Source of the DNA: an uncultured Prevotella sp.
GTDB taxonomy: Bacteria > Bacteroidota > Bacteroidia > Bacteroidales > Bacteroidaceae
NCBI GenBank assembly: GCA_947167845.1
Contig: CAMVJQ010000014.1
Span: forward strand, 1-46,280
Direction: 5' to 3'
Length of the DNA stretch: 46,280 bases
Positions 16,623 to 26,002 of this stretch are shown in pieces (the stretch's first letter is position 1; each line of letters begins with the position of its first letter). The notes under the pieces are model-generated. The model did not search any database. It saw only the letters and a program-made list of their open reading frames with translations, and was not told the origin of the DNA. Made by a program: the position numbers and the translations under genes.

Positions 16623-16681
16623 CACCCAAAATAAAAGAAAAAAGGTAAAAAAGTAAAACCGTCAAATCGAGAATTAAAGAG

Positions 16682-17887
16682 ATGCCAGAGATATCAGTAC
16701 GTGGCCACGAGATGCCCGAGTCGCCTATCCGGAAACTCGCTCCGCTGGCTGCCGCCGCCAAAAAGAGAGGAACGCACGTGTATCACCTCAACATCGGACA
16801 GCCCGACCTGCCGACGCCGCAAGTCGCCCTTGACGCGCTGAAGACCATCGACCGCCACATCCTGGAGTACTCGCCCTCGCAGGGCTACCTGAGTTACCGG
16901 GAGAAGCTGGTGGACTACTACGCGAAGTACGACATCCGCGTGACGGCTGACGACATCATCATCACCTCAGGCGGTTCGGAGGCTGTGCTCTTCGCCTTCC
17001 TCTCCTGCCTGAACCCCGGCGACGAGATCATCGTGCCGGAGCCCGCCTACGCCAACTATATGGCGTTCGCCATCTCCGCCGGTGCTAAGATACGGACCAT
17101 TGCCACCACCATCGAGGAAGGCTTCTCGCTGCCGAAGGTGGAGAAGTTTGAGGAACTCATCAACGAGCGCACGCGTGCTATTATGATATGCAACCCCAAC
17201 AACCCGACAGGCTATCTCTACACCCGGCGGGAGATGAACCAGATACGCGACCTGGTGAAGAAGTACGACCTGTACCTCTTCTCCGACGAGGTGTACCGCG
17301 AATATATCTACACGGGGTCGCCCTATATCTCCGCCTGCCATCTGGAGGGCATCGAGCAGAACGTGATCCTCATCGACTCTGTGTCGAAGCGCTACTCAGA
17401 GTGCGGCATACGCATCGGAGCCCTCATCACGAAGAACGCGGAGGTGAGGAAGGCCGTGATGAAGTTCTGTCAGGCCCGTCTGTCGCCCCCGCTTATCGGC
17501 CAGATTGTGGCCGAGGCCTCGCTCGACACGCCGGAGGACTATCTGCGCGACGTGTACGATGAGTACGTGGAGCGGCGCAAGTGTCTGATCGACGGGCTGA
17601 ACCGCATCCCAGGCGTGTATTCCCCCATCCCTATGGGTGCTTTCTACACGGTGGCCAAACTGCCGGTGGACGATGCGGAGAAGTTCTGCCGCTGGTGTCT
17701 GTCAGACTTTGAGTATGAGGGAGAGACGGTGATGATGGCCCCTGCCGCCGGTTTCTATACGACGCCGGGTGCCGGCATCAATCAGGTGCGCATCGCCTAC
17801 GTGCTGAAGAAGGCTGACCTGGAGCGTGCTCTCTTCGTGCTCCGCAAGGCTCTGGAAGCGTATCCGGGAAGGGTAATGGAGGACTGA
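16682..17887 (+). CDS. Class I/II PLP-dependent aminotransferase (AspC-like)
   Basis: This 401-residue fold-type I aminotransferase is cytoplasmic. Signatures in order: LNIGQPDLPTP, YSPSQGYLSYRE, TSGGSEAVLFAFL, the CNPNNPTGYLY substrate loop with its conserved Asn, FSDEVYREY with the PLP-ring Asp, the Schiff-base lysine in DSVSKRYSECGIRIG, and the C-terminal VRIAYV arginine that binds the substrate carboxylate. The family includes aspartate and aromatic aminotransferases; the amino donor cannot be set from sequence alone. The permease gene starts 10 bases downstream on the same strand, so the two are probably co-transcribed, though no functional link is evident. Confidence 0.92.
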   Translation: MPEISVRGHEMPESPIRKLAPLAAAAKKRGTHVYHLNIGQPDLPTPQVALDALKTIDRHILEYSPSQGYLSYREKLVDYYAKYDIRVTADDIIITSGGSEAVLFAFLSCLNPGDEIIVPEPAYANYMAFAISAGAKIRTIATTIEEGFSLPKVEKFEELINERTRAIMICNPNNPTGYLYTRREMNQIRDLVKKYDLYLFSDEVYREYIYTGSPYISACHLEGIEQNVILIDSVSKRYSECGIRIGALITKNAEVRKAVMKFCQARLSPPLIGQIVAEASLDTPEDYLRDVYDEYVERRKCLIDGLNRIPGVYSPIPMGAFYTVAKLPVDDAEKFCRWCLSDFEYEGETVMMAPAAGFYTTPGAGINQVRIAYVLKKADLERALFVLRKALEAYPGRVMED

Positions 17888-17897
17888 TATTTCCATT

Positions 17898-19142
17898 ATG
17901 AATTATGCATTATTCATAGCCAGGCATATCTATAAGGATCAGGGCGACAAACACAAGGTGAGCCGACCGGTGATCAGGATAGCCACCGTCGGGGTGGCTA
18001 TCGGACTGGCTGTGATGCTGATCACCGTGAGTGTGGTGCTGGGCTTCAAGCACACCATCCGCGACAAGGTGGTGGGCTTTGGCAGTCATATCCAGGTGCA
18101 GAACCTGTATGCCTTCAGCACGTCGGCCCCCTACCCCATCACGATGAACGACAGCATGATGGAAGAGATGAAGGCCATCAAGGGCGTGAAGCACGTGGAG
18201 CGTTACGCCCTGACACAGGGAATCCTGAAGACCGACGACGACTTTCTGGGCGTACTGTTCAAGGGCATCGGACAGGAGTATGACACGAAATTTCTGCGGC
18301 AGCACCTCGTGGAGGGCGAGATGCCGCAGTTTACCGACTCGGCCAACAGCAACCGTCTGCTGGTGTCGAAGATGATCGCCGACAAACTGAAACTCAAGTC
18401 GGGCGACCGGCTCTATGCCTACTTCATCAATGAGGACGTGCGCACCAGGCGCTTCACCATCAGCGGCATCTACCAGACCAATATGACACGCTTCGATGAG
18501 AACCTCTGCTTCACCGACCTGCACACCGTGAGAAGACTCAACGGCTGGGAAACCGACCTGTGCAACGGGGCCGAGATAACAGTGGAGGACTTCGACCGAC
18601 TGCAGGAGACAGCAGACGCCTTCATCGAGCACGTGAACCGGCAGACAGACTCTCTGGGCAACACCTACTCCTCGCAGACCATCTACGAAGCCTATCCACA
18701 GGTGTTCAACTGGCTGGAACTGCTCGACATCAACGTGTGGATCATCCTGGCACTGATGGTATGCGTGGCAGGCTTCACCATGATCAGCGGCCTGCTCATC
18801 ATCATCCTGGAGCGCACGCAGATGATTGGCGTGCTGAAAGCCTTAGGGGCGCGCAACAAGACCGTCAGGCACATCTTCCTCTGGTTCTCCGTGTTCATCA
18901 TCGGCCAGGGTCTCGTGCTGGGCAACGCCGTCGGACTGGTCATCATCCTCGTGCAGAAATGGACTGGCCTGGTCAGACTCGACCCTCAGACCTACTACGT
19001 CAGTGAGGTGCCGATGGAAGTCAACATGCCTCTGTTCGTGCTGATCAACGCCGCCACCCTGCTCATCTGCTTCTTCGTGCTGATCGCACCCAGTTACCTG
19101 ATATCGCACATCCATCCGGCAAAATCGATGCGATATGAGTAA
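17898..19142 (+). CDS. FtsX/LolC-LolE-like ABC transporter permease
   Basis: This 414-residue inner-membrane protein has the MacB/FtsX architecture. One helix near residues 26-48 is followed by a large periplasmic MacB_PCD-like domain (about 50-270). Three C-terminal helices follow (about 280-305, 325-350, 370-395), with the cytoplasmic coupling segment ERTQMIGVLKALGARNKTVRHIF. LolC/E proteins extract outer-membrane lipoproteins for delivery to LolA, and the N-terminal ARHIYKD...VSRPVIRIATVGVAIG fits that group. No ATPase (LolD) gene is adjacent, so the nucleotide-binding partner must be encoded elsewhere. It lies 10 bases after the aminotransferase. Confidence 0.88.
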   Translation: MNYALFIARHIYKDQGDKHKVSRPVIRIATVGVAIGLAVMLITVSVVLGFKHTIRDKVVGFGSHIQVQNLYAFSTSAPYPITMNDSMMEEMKAIKGVKHVERYALTQGILKTDDDFLGVLFKGIGQEYDTKFLRQHLVEGEMPQFTDSANSNRLLVSKMIADKLKLKSGDRLYAYFINEDVRTRRFTISGIYQTNMTRFDENLCFTDLHTVRRLNGWETDLCNGAEITVEDFDRLQETADAFIEHVNRQTDSLGNTYSSQTIYEAYPQVFNWLELLDINVWIILALMVCVAGFTMISGLLIIILERTQMIGVLKALGARNKTVRHIFLWFSVFIIGQGLVLGNAVGLVIILVQKWTGLVRLDPQTYYVSEVPMEVNMPLFVLINAATLLICFFVLIAPSYLISHIHPAKSMRYE

Positions 19143-19209
19143 GGATATGTTCTAAAAGTCGGTAGAAATACACAATATTCATAATAAACTAAAAATATTG
19201 CACATTTTT

Positions 19210-19241
19210 TTTGGAAATGTGCAAGAAACGTATTACCTTTG
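19210..19241 (+). promoter_or_regulatory. Bacteroidota-type promoter for acyl-CoA synthetase pair
   Basis: TTTG (19210-19213), 20 bases, TACCTTTG (19234-19241), then CA. It shows that in-frame ATGs before 19271 are not the start. Confidence 0.82.
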
Positions 19242-19270
19242 CACAAAATTTTAAAATTTGTGCAATTTCA

Positions 19271-20926
19271 ATGTATACCTTCAGTAGCTTCAACAAATAT
19301 ATCCAGCGGGCTATCGTAGACAACTGGGACCAGGATGCTCTCACAGACTATCAGGGGGCAACCCTCCAGTTTCACGACGTGGCCAGGAAGATAGAGAAAC
19401 TGCATATCCTCTTTGAGAACAGCAATGTAAAGACAGGCGACAAGATAGCACTGTGCGGTCGCAACTCCGCCCACTGGGCTGTGGCCTACCTGGCCACCCT
19501 GACCTACGGGGCCGTGGCGGTGCCCATCCTGCACGAGTTCAACGGTGAGCAGATCCAGAACATCGTCAACCACTCAGGCTCAAAACTGCTCTTCATCGGC
19601 GACTATGCCGTGAAGACCATCAAGCCTGAGGAGATGCCAGGCCTGGAAGGGATCATCAACCTGCCGGACTTTTCGCTGTTCATCAGCAGGTCGGAGCAAC
19701 TCACCTACGCGCGCGAACATCTTAATTTAATGTTCGGCAGCAAGTATCCCATGGCCTTCAGACGGGAGCACGTGGACTATCACGAAGACCAGGCTGAGGA
19801 GTTGGCGCTCATCAACTACACCAGCGGCACCACCGGGTTCTCGAAAGGCGTGATGCTGCCCTACCGCTCGCTGTGGGGCAACATCGAGTTCATCATGAAC
19901 CGTCTGGGCAAGCAGGTGAAGCCCGGCGACAACCTGCTGAGCATCCTGCCGATGGCCCACATGTACGGCATGGCAGTAGAGTTTCTGTTCGGCTTCTGCA
20001 ACGGCTGTCACCTGTTCTTCCTGACGCGACTGCCCAGTCCGGCCATCATCGCACAGGCCTTCACCGACGTTCAGCCTACGCTGATCGTCACCGTGCCCCT
20101 GATCATCGAGAAGATCATCCGCAAGAAGGTGTTCCCGAAGATCCAGAACAACCGGATGCGACTGCTGTTTGCGATGCCCGTGGTGAGCAAGAAGGTGAAG
20201 GAGCGCATCAGCAAGGAAGTGTATAATGCCTTCGGCGGGAGACTCTACCAGATCATCGTGGGCGGTGCAGCCCTGTCGAAGGAAGTGGAGGAGTTTCTGC
20301 TGAGCATCGGATTCCCCATCACGGTGGGCTATGGCACGACCGAGTGTGCCCCACTGATATCCTACTGCGACTATAAGGACTTCATGCCCGGCTGCTGCGG
20401 CCAGCCTGTAGACAGGATGGAGGTGAAAATCCTGTCGAGCGACCCCGAGAACATCCCCGGCGAGATAGTCACCCGTGGCTGCAACGTGATGCTGGGCTAC
20501 TATAAGAACGAAGAAGCCACCCGCCAGGCCATCGATGCCGAGGGCTGGTATCACACCGGCGACCTGGGCACCCTCTCCGCCACGAACCACCTGTATATCC
20601 GAGGGCGCATCAAGAACATGCTATTAGGCTCAAACGGCCAGAACGTCTATCCCGAGGAGATTGAAGACAAACTCAACTCGATGGCGATGGTGTCGGAGTG
20701 CATCGTCGTGCAGCGCGGCGACAAACTCGTCGCCCTGGTGCATCCCGACAAGGACGACCTGATGAACTTCAGCGCAGCAGAACTGGAGAGCATCATGGAG
20801 CAGAACCGGCAGACGCTGAACAGCCAGTTGCCAGCCTACAGCCGCCTGGCCGCTATCGAACTGCACGAGGAAGAATTTGCCAAGACCCCGAAGAAAAGTA
20901 TAAAACGCTACTTATATCAGAACTAA
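19271..20926 (+). CDS. AMP-dependent acyl-CoA synthetase, first of tandem pair
   Basis: This 551-residue ANL-superfamily enzyme activates a carboxylic acid to acyl-AMP and transfers it to CoA. Motifs: the P-loop-like INYTSGTTGFSKGVMLPYRS (about residues 181-200), YGTTECAPLISY, GWYHTGDLG, RIKNMLLGSNGQNVYPEEIE and the C-terminal catalytic lysine region KTPKKSIKRYLYQ. The pattern fits long-chain fatty acid-CoA ligases of Bacteroidota, but chain length is not readable. The frame is open to an ATG at 19211, but that lies in the promoter, so the ATG at 19271 is chosen. A close paralog follows after 6 bases, clearly a tandem duplication kept in one transcript. Confidence 0.9.
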   Translation: MYTFSSFNKYIQRAIVDNWDQDALTDYQGATLQFHDVARKIEKLHILFENSNVKTGDKIALCGRNSAHWAVAYLATLTYGAVAVPILHEFNGEQIQNIVNHSGSKLLFIGDYAVKTIKPEEMPGLEGIINLPDFSLFISRSEQLTYAREHLNLMFGSKYPMAFRREHVDYHEDQAEELALINYTSGTTGFSKGVMLPYRSLWGNIEFIMNRLGKQVKPGDNLLSILPMAHMYGMAVEFLFGFCNGCHLFFLTRLPSPAIIAQAFTDVQPTLIVTVPLIIEKIIRKKVFPKIQNNRMRLLFAMPVVSKKVKERISKEVYNAFGGRLYQIIVGGAALSKEVEEFLLSIGFPITVGYGTTECAPLISYCDYKDFMPGCCGQPVDRMEVKILSSDPENIPGEIVTRGCNVMLGYYKNEEATRQAIDAEGWYHTGDLGTLSATNHLYIRGRIKNMLLGSNGQNVYPEEIEDKLNSMAMVSECIVVQRGDKLVALVHPDKDDLMNFSAAELESIMEQNRQTLNSQLPAYSRLAAIELHEEEFAKTPKKSIKRYLYQN

Positions 20927-20932
20927 TCATTT

Positions 20933-22594
20933 ATGGAACAATTACCGAGTTTCAACGCGCTCATCCAAAAGAGCATCATAGAGAACTGGGACCGTGATGC
21001 ACTGACCGACTACAAAGGCCAGACCCTGCAATTCCACGATGTCGCCCGGAAGATAGAGAAACTGCATATTCTCTTTGAGCACAGCGGCATACAGAAAGGC
21101 GACAAGATAGCCCTGTGCGGCCGCAACTCCAGCCAGTGGGCCGTCGGATTCATCGCCACGCTGACCTACGGAGCCATCGCAGTGCCCATCCTGCACGAGT
21201 TCAATGCCGAGCAAATCCACAACATCGTGAACCACTCGGAGGCGCGCCTGCTGTTCGTGGGCGACCATGTGTGCACCATCATCGACCCGCAGCAGATGCC
21301 CCATCTGGAAGGCATCATCAACAACCCCGACTACTCGCTGATGGTGTCGCGCACAGACAAACTGACATACGCCCGCGAGCACCTGAACGAACTCTACGGC
21401 AAGAAATTCCCCAAGTACTTCAGAAAGGAACATGTCAGTTACTACATGGAGCAGAGTCCCGACGAACTGGCCGTCATCAACTACACCAGCGGCACAACGG
21501 GCTTCTCCAAAGGCGTGATGCTGCCCTACCGGGCCCTGTGGTCGAACTATGACTTCGCCTGCCACGTGCTGGGCGAGCAGATCCACGCCGGCGACAAGGT
21601 AATCTCAATGCTGCCAATGGCCCACATGTACGGCATGGCCTTCGAGTTCATCTTCGAGTTCCTGCATGGCTGTCATGTGTACTACCTGAACCGCGTGCCA
21701 TCGCCCGCCATCATCGCACAAGCCCTGGCGGAGGTGAAGCCTGTGATCGTCATCGCCGTGCCCCTGATCATCGAGAAGATCATCCGCAAGAAAGTGTTCC
21801 CGAAGATTCAGAACAACCGCATGCGACTGCTGCTGCAGATGCCCGTCATCTCGAAGAAGGTGCGCGAGATGATTTGCCAGGAGGTGCTCAAGGCCTTTGG
21901 CGGCAGAATGTACGAGGTAATCATCGGCGGTGCTGCCCTCAACCAGGAGGTGGAGCAGTTCCTGAAGCGCATCGACTTCCCCTATACCGTGGGCTATGGT
22001 GCGACAGAGTGCGCCCCCATCATCTGCTACAGCGACTGGCACACCTTCACACTCGGTTCGTGCGGAAGGGCTGCCCTGCACCAGCAGGTGGAGATCGACT
22101 CGCCTGACCCGAGACACATCCCGGGCGAGATACTCACCAAGGGTCCGAACGTGATGCTGGGCTACTATAAGAACCCGGAGGCCACGGCAGAGGCCATCGA
22201 CAGCAACGGCTGGTATCACACCGGTGACCTGGGTACGATGGACGAGGACGGAAACGTGTACATCAACGGCCGTTCGAAGAACATGCTGCTCGGGCCCAAC
22301 GGCCAGAACATCTACCCGGAGGAAATCGAGGACAAACTCAACTCGATGACCATGGTCGTTGAGAGCATCGTGGTGCAGCGTGACAACAAACTGGTGGCCC
22401 TGGTGCATCCCGACCTGGACGAGGCGAAGAACATGCGGTTCTCAGACGAAGACCTCAAGAACATCATGGAACAGAATCGCAACGGGCTTAACGAGATGCT
22501 GCCTGCCTACGAGAAGATCTCGGAGATAGAGATCCATGAGGAGGAGTTTGAGAAGACGCCGAAGAAGTCAATCAAGCGGTATCTGTATCAATAG
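20933..22594 (+). CDS. AMP-dependent acyl-CoA synthetase, second of tandem pair
   Basis: This 553-residue paralog of the preceding gene aligns with it without major gaps. Long stretches are the same (for example KIEKLHILFE, VPLIIEKIIRKKVFPKIQNN, KTPKKSIKRYLYQ). The AMP-binding motif (INYTSGTTGFSKGVMLPYRA), YGATECAPII and GWYHTGDLG are intact, so both copies should be active. Differences cluster in the middle (SDWHTFTLGSCGRAALHQQ against CDYKDFMPGCCGQPVDRME), near the expected acyl-binding region, hinting at different substrates. It begins 6 bases after the first copy and has no promoter of its own. A hairpin follows at 22638. Confidence 0.9.
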   Translation: MEQLPSFNALIQKSIIENWDRDALTDYKGQTLQFHDVARKIEKLHILFEHSGIQKGDKIALCGRNSSQWAVGFIATLTYGAIAVPILHEFNAEQIHNIVNHSEARLLFVGDHVCTIIDPQQMPHLEGIINNPDYSLMVSRTDKLTYAREHLNELYGKKFPKYFRKEHVSYYMEQSPDELAVINYTSGTTGFSKGVMLPYRALWSNYDFACHVLGEQIHAGDKVISMLPMAHMYGMAFEFIFEFLHGCHVYYLNRVPSPAIIAQALAEVKPVIVIAVPLIIEKIIRKKVFPKIQNNRMRLLLQMPVISKKVREMICQEVLKAFGGRMYEVIIGGAALNQEVEQFLKRIDFPYTVGYGATECAPIICYSDWHTFTLGSCGRAALHQQVEIDSPDPRHIPGEILTKGPNVMLGYYKNPEATAEAIDSNGWYHTGDLGTMDEDGNVYINGRSKNMLLGPNGQNIYPEEIEDKLNSMTMVVESIVVQRDNKLVALVHPDLDEAKNMRFSDEDLKNIMEQNRNGLNEMLPAYEKISEIEIHEEEFEKTPKKSIKRYLYQ

Positions 22595-22637
22595 AATTGA
22601 GTATTCTGATTAGACTACTATTCGTAATTGAGTATTA

Positions 22638-22677
22638 AGATTTGGGGTTTGAGATTTTTCTCTCAAACCCCAAATCT
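22638..22677. terminator. Strong hairpin between convergent genes
   Basis: Perfect 17-bp arms (22638-22654 / 22661-22677, AGATTTGGGGTTTGAGA and complement) enclose TTTTTC. It lies between the acyl-CoA synthetase stop and the convergent DUF6057-like gene, whose stop codon overlaps its last base. No T tract follows on either strand, so it may act as a bidirectional terminator or be a repeat. Related words occur inside glgB (about 25858-25890). Confidence 0.55.
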
Positions 22678-23846
22678 CAAACATAATAATAGTAATACCA
22701 ATAGGTGCCAGCGTACTGTTCTTCGACCTTCCCTTTGCGCTCAGTATCAAGAGGATATTTGGCCTCTAAGTCTTTGAAGTTGTTAAAGTCCTCCTCCATC
22801 ACGGCATTCTGATAGACGAACCTCGGCTTGGATCGCAAGTGATTATAGAGCGTCAAGGCCTCACGATAGTGTTTGGGCAGACGGTCGGCATTCTGTGCGT
22901 CGCTAACCTGATAATACTGGCAAAGCATGTTGACAAACTCATCCAGGCGCTTGTCGATGAGGAGTCCGCAGAGTTCATAGTCAGCCAACGGTCTGCTTAC
23001 CAAGGTGTCCCTGCACTCCAACAGTTTCAGATAGCGCATAGGCAGCATCTTCTCTGCTGGTCGTCCCCCAAAATACCGGTAGATACTGTCGACGGGGTAA
23101 AGAATGGAGCGCGTCTCGCCGCCAGTGGGCAGCATGGCACTGCTGCCCGCCACTATCGGATACAGGAACAGGCGCTCACCCAGTTCCCCCTTTCTGGCCA
23201 GTGCATACATGCGCACCATCTGCAGATTGGCGTCACTCTCGAGCGACTTGCGTCCCGCCTTGAGTGCCCCCTCCCAGTCGTTCTCCAGCAGACAAGCCTC
23301 CGCCTTCATCCGATAATGGAAAACAGCATTCGTGTTACTGAGACAAGCCACCATCAGGATCATCAGCACCATCAGGGAGACATTGACCCACATAGCACGT
23401 GAGAAGACCCCCACAGGCTCCACTTTCGGTTCCACATCCTGTAGGGTCCTCATCAGAAAGACCAGTACGAGCCACACGACGATAAGCAGCGGGAAGAGCC
23501 ACCACCAGTATCCCCATGAGGCATGAATGTCGATATCTGGGCTGACATCTGTCAGTGCCGCGAGCACCAGCATCGAGGGAAAATAAGTCAGGGCATGACC
23601 TCTCTTGCGCAGTCTGGTCAATGAATAGACCAGCATCTGGAGCAACTGCAGCAGAACAATGATGATGACAGGCGAGAGCAGACGGTGATAGTTGGTCAGC
23701 CCCCCGCTGAGCACATGCTGTGCGACGGCCAGGAGGTCAGCCTGGAAGCAAAAGAGCCAGAGGGCGGAGAAAATCCAAAAAACAATAGCACACATCACCC
23801 GCAGGGGTAGCGTGCTATTGTTGCTTTTAGAAAACCTGTAAGCCAT
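22677..23846 (-). CDS. DUF6057-like multi-pass membrane protein
   Basis: This 389-residue protein of unknown function has about five hydrophobic helices in the first 185 residues (around 16-36, 55-75, 86-100, 112-132, 150-168). A soluble helical C-terminal half follows, with a TPR-like segment (YRMKAEACLLENDWEGALKAGRKSL). It ends in a striking tyrosine-rich tail, GTYWYYYYYV. I associate it with the DUF6057 family of Bacteroidota, from memory. It is last in the MORN-yhcH-glgB operon, starting 4 bases after glgB, so co-translation is likely. A link to envelope or storage-polymer physiology is only an inference from position. Confidence 0.75.
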   Translation of the reverse strand: MAYRFSKSNNSTLPLRVMCAIVFWIFSALWLFCFQADLLAVAQHVLSGGLTNYHRLLSPVIIIVLLQLLQMLVYSLTRLRKRGHALTYFPSMLVLAALTDVSPDIDIHASWGYWWWLFPLLIVVWLVLVFLMRTLQDVEPKVEPVGVFSRAMWVNVSLMVLMILMVACLSNTNAVFHYRMKAEACLLENDWEGALKAGRKSLESDANLQMVRMYALARKGELGERLFLYPIVAGSSAMLPTGGETRSILYPVDSIYRYFGGRPAEKMLPMRYLKLLECRDTLVSRPLADYELCGLLIDKRLDEFVNMLCQYYQVSDAQNADRLPKHYREALTLYNHLRSKPRFVYQNAVMEEDFNNFKDLEAKYPLDTERKGKVEEQYAGTYWYYYYYV

Positions 23847-23850
23847 TCTG

Positions 23851-25995
23851 TTAGTTCTTCTTCAGTACCACAGCCGAACGTGCGGGGATATAGAGTTTCA
23901 GCCACTCCTTCTTATCCTTGACGTAGAGCGGGTCATAGTTGGTCACATGCGTCATCGTGTCGTCGGCAAAGCCATTACCACCGAAGTCCTTCGAGTCGGT
24001 ATTCAGCACCACATCGTAAGAGCCTGTGGGCACGAGGAATCCGTAGTCAGTATAGGACTGCGTCGGTGAGAAGTTGAATACGAAGACGAGGTCGCCACGC
24101 ATGAAGCATAGAATCTTGTCGCCCTCGTTGTGCCAGATCTCGGTGACAGGCGTGTCCTGGAAATTCTTCTGGCTCTTGATGACCTCCAGCATCCTGCGGT
24201 CGAAGTCGCCCAGCCAGTGGTAGCAGAGGTCCTTGTTGTCGACGAGGTTCCACTGTCGGCGTGCATACTTATATGACCAGCCGTTACCCTCGCGTGGGAA
24301 GTCGATCCATTCGGGATGTCCGAACTCATTGCCCATGAAATTGAGGTAGCCTCCGTTGATGCATCCGGCAGTGACGAGGCGTATCATCTTGTGGAGAGCG
24401 ATGCCTCTCTGTGCGATATCGTTGACATCCTTCTTGGCAAAGTGCCAGTACATATCAGCATCGATGAGACGGAAGATGATAGTCTTGTCGCCGACGAGGG
24501 CCTGGTCGTGGCTCTCGCAGTAGGAGATGGTCTTCTCGTCGGGACGGCGATTGCGCACTTCCCAGAAGATCGAGGTCACATTGATATCCTCGTCACGCAC
24601 CTCCTTAATGGTCTTGATCCAGTAGTCAGGTATGTTCATTGCCATGCGGTAGTCGAAGCCATAGCCTCCATCTTCAAATTTCGCAGCAAGTCCCGGCATG
24701 CCAGACACCTCCTCAGCGATGGTGATAGCGTTGGGGTTCTCCTCATGTATCAGGCAGTTGGCCAGCGTCAGGTAGCAGATGGCATTGTCGTCCTCATGGC
24801 CATTGAAGTAGTCGCCATAGCCTCCGAATGCCTCTCCGAGGCCGTGACTGTAATAGAGCATGGAGGTGACGCCGTCGAATCGGAATCCGTCGAAGTGGAA
24901 CTCACTGAGCCAGTAGCGGCAGTTGGAGAGCAGGAAGTGGATGACCTCATCCTTGCCGTAGTCGAAGCAGAGAGAGTCCCAGGCCGGGTGCTCATGACGG
25001 TCGCCAGGATAAAAGAACTGGTTGGGGTCGCCCGCCAGATTGCCCAGTCCTTCGACCTCGTTCTTCACAGCATGAGAGTGTACGATATCCATGATGACGG
25101 CGATGCCCAGTCGATGGGCCTCGTCGATGAGTGCCTTGAGTTCTTCAGGTGTGCCGAAGCGGCTGCTCGGTGCGAAGAAACTACTGACGTGATAGCCGAA
25201 GGATCCATAGTAAGGATGCTCTTGGATGGCCATCACCTGGATAGCATTGTAGCCATCCTTGGCGACACGCGGCAGCACCTTGTCCTTGAACTCAGTATAG
25301 GTGCCCACCTTCTCAGCATCCTGTGCCATGCCCACGTGGCACTCGTAGATGAGCAGCGGGTTCTTCTTGGGCTTGAAGTTCTTCTTCTTCCAGACGTAGG
25401 GCTCCGGGTTCCACACCTGTGCTGAGAAAATCTTGGTGTTGTCGTCCTGTACAACTCGCCGGCACCAGGCGGGAATACGCTCTCCCTCTCCACCATTCCA
25501 CTTCACCTTCATCTTGTAGAGGTCGCCGTGCTTGACGGCCTTCTCCGAGAGTTTCAGCTCCCAGTTGTCTGTGCCTTCGATGCGCTTGCAGCGGTATTTC
25601 TCGTTCTCAGTCCAATTGTTGAAGTCGCCGATGAGATAGATGTCTGTCGCATTTGGGGCCCACTCACGGAAGACCCAGCCTTTGGGTAGTTTGTGGAGGC
25701 CGAAGTAGAAATGGCCTGAAGCAAAGTCAGTAAGTGAACGCTTGCCATTCTGCGTCAGTTGGTTCAGTTTCCACACGGCATGGTCGTGACGCCCCCTGAT
25801 GGCATCCTCGAAAGGCTCCAGCCATGAGTCATGCTGAACGAGTCCTATATGCTCAGGAGTTTGAGATTTGAGGTCAGAGATTTGCAAATTCGCAGCCGCC
25901 TTCTTCGGGGCTGCCGTCTTCTTTACTGTCGTCTTCTTGGTGACTGCAGCCTTCTTGGCTGCGGATTTCTTAGTCGTGGTCTCTTTCTTTGCCAT
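23851..25995 (-). CDS. glgB: 1,4-alpha-glucan branching enzyme with cationic N-terminal tail
   Basis: This 714-residue GH13 enzyme introduces alpha-1,6 branches in glycogen. A CBM48-like module comes first (about 90-190, FREWAPNATDIYLIGDFNNW), then the catalytic barrel. The nucleophile Asp is in GFRFDGVTSM (about residue 373), the acid/base Glu in ITIAEEVSGMPG (about 427) and the third Asp in ESHDQALVGDK (about 496). The C-terminal beta domain follows. The pattern (YGSFGYHVSSFFAPSSRFG) is that of the eukaryote-like GH13_8 group. Unusual: residues 1-36 form a lysine/alanine/threonine-rich tail with six KK pairs, like histone H1 tails, followed by a linker NLQISDLKSQT. YhcH ends 7 bases upstream. 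Confidence 0.93.
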   Translation of the reverse strand: MAKKETTTKKSAAKKAAVTKKTTVKKTAAPKKAAANLQISDLKSQTPEHIGLVQHDSWLEPFEDAIRGRHDHAVWKLNQLTQNGKRSLTDFASGHFYFGLHKLPKGWVFREWAPNATDIYLIGDFNNWTENEKYRCKRIEGTDNWELKLSEKAVKHGDLYKMKVKWNGGEGERIPAWCRRVVQDDNTKIFSAQVWNPEPYVWKKKNFKPKKNPLLIYECHVGMAQDAEKVGTYTEFKDKVLPRVAKDGYNAIQVMAIQEHPYYGSFGYHVSSFFAPSSRFGTPEELKALIDEAHRLGIAVIMDIVHSHAVKNEVEGLGNLAGDPNQFFYPGDRHEHPAWDSLCFDYGKDEVIHFLLSNCRYWLSEFHFDGFRFDGVTSMLYYSHGLGEAFGGYGDYFNGHEDDNAICYLTLANCLIHEENPNAITIAEEVSGMPGLAAKFEDGGYGFDYRMAMNIPDYWIKTIKEVRDEDINVTSIFWEVRNRRPDEKTISYCESHDQALVGDKTIIFRLIDADMYWHFAKKDVNDIAQRGIALHKMIRLVTAGCINGGYLNFMGNEFGHPEWIDFPREGNGWSYKYARRQWNLVDNKDLCYHWLGDFDRRMLEVIKSQKNFQDTPVTEIWHNEGDKILCFMRGDLVFVFNFSPTQSYTDYGFLVPTGSYDVVLNTDSKDFGGNGFADDTMTHVTNYDPLYVKDKKEWLKLYIPARSAVVLKKN

Positions 25996-26002
25996 ATCTG
26001 TG

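Larger units (their letters stand above)
16370..16681. other. Repeat-rich divergent spacer
   Basis: No gene. It holds two tandem GC-rich repeats (16409-16511), a partially palindromic ACACAGATT element (16547-16558 pairing with 16588-16599 at 11 of 12 bases), and the -7 box of the aminotransferase gene. No clear promoter is seen for the pseudokinase on the other side. Confidence 0.7.

Noticed and set aside
24316..25425. 369-codon open frame opposite glgB
   Set aside because: Mirror frame of a highly conserved enzyme gene; no promoter or recognisable motif.
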